Assembly (NCBI GenBank): GCA_964472265.1
Contig: CAYYJO010000003.1
Coordinates: 1 to 56,939 of the forward strand
Source of the DNA: JAGNLA01 sp964472265
Lineage (GTDB): Bacteria > Caldisericota > Caldisericia > JAAYUI01
Reading direction: 5' to 3'
Length of the DNA: 56,939 bases
The notes below the pieces were generated by a model that worked only from the letters and a program-made list of their open reading frames with translations, was not told where the DNA came from and made no database searches. Of the stretch, positions 55,700 through 56,939 are shown in pieces (positions within the stretch are counted from its first letter, which is position 1; the number at the start of each line of letters is the position of its first letter). A program made the position numbers and the translations under genes.

Positions 55700-56571
55700 T
55701 GAAGAAACTGGCAATATTTCTGGCTTTGGCGCTTCTGGTGTCATGCGGCGGAAAACCAGCAACAACAGAAAACGATTGCTCAAAATTTGTGCCAGATGGT
55801 TTTACGCTTGAAAAGCAGCTTGACGGTTGTGGATTTTCGATGGCAACGGCCAAAAACGGCGACGGAATATGCCCCAGGGTGTTGATCATCGTAAAGGATG
55901 GCAAACTGGTCAGAATCTCAAAGGAAATCAAGTGCAAGTCCATTGTCTTCGGCGGCGAGGATCTGGTCTGCTCAAAACTCAGCGAAGACGTGCGTGGCGT
56001 GCCAGTTGAGTTTGAGATGGGCGGAAATGGCATTGACGACACTTTCATCAAGATCATCGATGACAAAACATTCAAGGATGTGCCTGTTGATCTTGGTGCA
56101 GGATTTGTCGCCAGGGATTTTGCCGATTCCAACTACGACGGCTATTATGAGCTGATTGTTGTCGACAACCGGTGGAATGGACTGAAGATTTTTGAAAAGG
56201 TGCAGTATCCGTTCACACAAAAGATCGCTGTGTACAGGGATGGAAAGTTTGTTGATGAAACCAGCAGGTTTGTCAACCATCTCGATGCGGGCATAAACTC
56301 CTGGTCGAAGCAGATGACCGATGCAGCAAACGAGATTGAATCGGCAAAAGCTGCGGTTGTTCTCGCTCTCATCTACAAAGATAAGGGGCAGATGAACGAA
56401 GGGATCTCACTGATGGAAAAAATCATTAACGGAACCTCGTCCCAAATTCTCAAGGAGTCAATTGAATATTTCCTCAGGGAGTACAAAAAAGGCGGAAACC
56501 CGGACTGGTTTTACCCGGCAAGAAAGCAAGCCTGGGAGCCACTTCCATGGCAACCACCTAATTCTCCTTGA
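55699..56571 (+). CDS. Lipoprotein with FG-GAP/VCBS-like features, unknown function
   Basis: A 290-residue lipoprotein whose short signal MKKLAIFLALALLVSC places the acylated Cys at 16. The central part contains 'DSNYDGYYELIVVDNRWNGLKIF', which is like an FG-GAP/VCBS calcium-binding repeat (DxNxDGxxEL) but is a single copy here. The C-terminal third is helical and TPR-like (AAVVLALIYKDKGQMNEGIS). It overlaps the preceding lipoprotein gene by one base. The tRNA promoter overlaps its stop codon. Confidence 0.75.
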   Translation: MKKLAIFLALALLVSCGGKPATTENDCSKFVPDGFTLEKQLDGCGFSMATAKNGDGICPRVLIIVKDGKLVRISKEIKCKSIVFGGEDLVCSKLSEDVRGVPVEFEMGGNGIDDTFIKIIDDKTFKDVPVDLGAGFVARDFADSNYDGYYELIVVDNRWNGLKIFEKVQYPFTQKIAVYRDGKFVDETSRFVNHLDAGINSWSKQMTDAANEIESAKAAVVLALIYKDKGQMNEGISLMEKIINGTSSQILKESIEYFLREYKKGGNPDWFYPARKQAWEPLPWQPPNSP

Positions 56572-56595
56572 CAGTTAAGCCTTTCAACATAAAAT
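56568..56595 (+). promoter_or_regulatory. Promoter of the tRNA pair
   Basis: TTGACA, 16 bases, TAAAAT: consensus -35, overlapping the stop of the lipoprotein gene. The start near 56602 is just before the tRNA-Gln 5' end at 56607. Confidence 0.7.
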
Positions 56596-56606
56596 GACTA
56601 ACGCAC

Positions 56607-56682
56607 TGGCTGATGGTGTAATTGGTAACACGTCTGCCTCTGGAGCAGAAGACTCTAGGTTCGAGTCCTAGTCGGCCAGCCA
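56607..56682 (+). tRNA. tRNA-Gln (anticodon CTG)
   Basis: A 76-base cloverleaf with encoded CCA. Acceptor TGGCTGA pairs with TCGGCCA. The anticodon stem TCTGC/GCAGA closes the loop CTCTGGA with anticodon CTG, reading CAG. The T arm contains GTTCGAG. Confidence 0.93.
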
Positions 56683-56702
56683 GATTTTGAAAGTCCCGTC
56701 AC

Positions 56703-56777
56703 GGCGCCATCGTATAACGGTTAGTACGAGGGGCTCTCAATCCCTAAGCAGGGGTCCGACTCCCCTTGGCGCTACCA
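56703..56777 (+). tRNA. tRNA-Glu (anticodon CTC)
   Basis: A 75-base cloverleaf with encoded CCA. The anticodon stem AGGGG/TCCCT encloses CTCTCAA with anticodon CTC, reading GAG. Acceptor GGCGCCA pairs with TGGCGCT, leaving an uncommon G1-U72 wobble. It lies 20 bases after tRNA-Gln, probably in the same transcript. Confidence 0.9.
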
Positions 56778-56852
56778 AGCTCAACAAGATTCATAACTTT
56801 CTTTTTTTAGCCCTCAGGATTGCACATACAACAGGCAGTCTGAGCTGCCTGG

Positions 56853-56894
56853 AATCCCTAAGCAGGGGTCCGACTCCCCTTGGCGCTACCAAGC
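56853..56894 (+). repeat. Direct repeat of the 3' half of tRNA-Glu (attachment-site-like)
   Basis: An exact 42-base copy of 56739-56780, running from the anticodon loop through the T arm and CCA end into the following AAGC. It begins 114 bases after the first copy. Such 3'-half duplications usually mark integration sites of mobile elements that use tRNA genes. No integrase is visible in the window. The spacer holds only a small AGGCAG/CTGCCT hairpin. Confidence 0.8.
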
Positions 56895-56939
56895 AGCTCC
56901 GCTGAAATTTACTACGGCTTTCGCCGAAACACATTTTTT

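Overview
This window looks like a chromosomal segment of an uncultured, moderate-GC bacterium rich in secreted proteins. Housekeeping genes (ligA, recN, nadK, folD, fhs, tilS, hpt, ftsH, lipM) are clearly bacterial. The combination of many secreted proteins carrying copper-amine-oxidase-N-like 'stalk' domains, dockerin/cohesin-like modules, SpoIID and LipM fits a Caldisericota/Firmicutes-like or other candidate-phylum lineage. That placement is a guess; nothing in the window fixes the phylum.

Layout. (1) 41-11252, minus strand: one tight operon reading from a polytopic lipoprotein through a small membrane protein, fhs, folD, nadK, recN and ligA to a secreted dockerin/PKD esterase. Starts and stops touch or overlap at most junctions. 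(2) 11450-11779, minus: a single PAS-domain protein. (3) 12063-23733, plus: a secretion and envelope block with a subtilisin-like protease, a CvpA-family membrane protein, SpoIID, a cohesin/stalk protein and a 1700-residue PQQ-propeller/cohesin/dockerin protein. (4) 23799-29282: three polytopic membrane proteins (one frameshifted), a SIMPL protein, a four-repeat DUF5666 protein, an AT-rich probable newcomer gene and a gene remnant. (5) 29283-32120, minus: an M1-like metallopeptidase. (6) 32350-46155, plus: four tandem paralogous S8 proteases of about 1110-1130 residues, each with propeptide, catalytic domain, beta-sandwich domains, cohesin-like domain and C-terminal dockerin, and each with its own promoter. 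(7) 46170-52533: tilS-hpt-ftsH-lipM and a PQQ/cohesin/stalk secreted protein. (8) 52725-56571: a membrane OB-like protein with a polyferredoxin, and two lipoproteins. (9) 56607-56894: tRNA-Gln, tRNA-Glu and a second copy of the 3' half of tRNA-Glu.

The most notable theme is the extracellular protein set. One esterase, five subtilases, one M1-like peptidase and three propeller or adhesion-type proteins share a small vocabulary of dockerin, cohesin-like and stalk domains. This suggests a cell-surface proteolytic assembly related in logic to a cellulosome but built around proteases. The propeller proteins and the stalk-only proteins may be scaffolding or wall-facing parts. This is inference from domain architecture; binding has not been shown.

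Regulation. Thirteen convincing promoter-like sites can be read. The -35 element is often TTGC-- rather than TTGACA. Three units (11252, 11779, 12063) have the -10 box ending seven bases before the start codon and no Shine-Dalgarno sequence, which suggests leaderless mRNAs. Most other genes have a clear GGAGG-type ribosome site.
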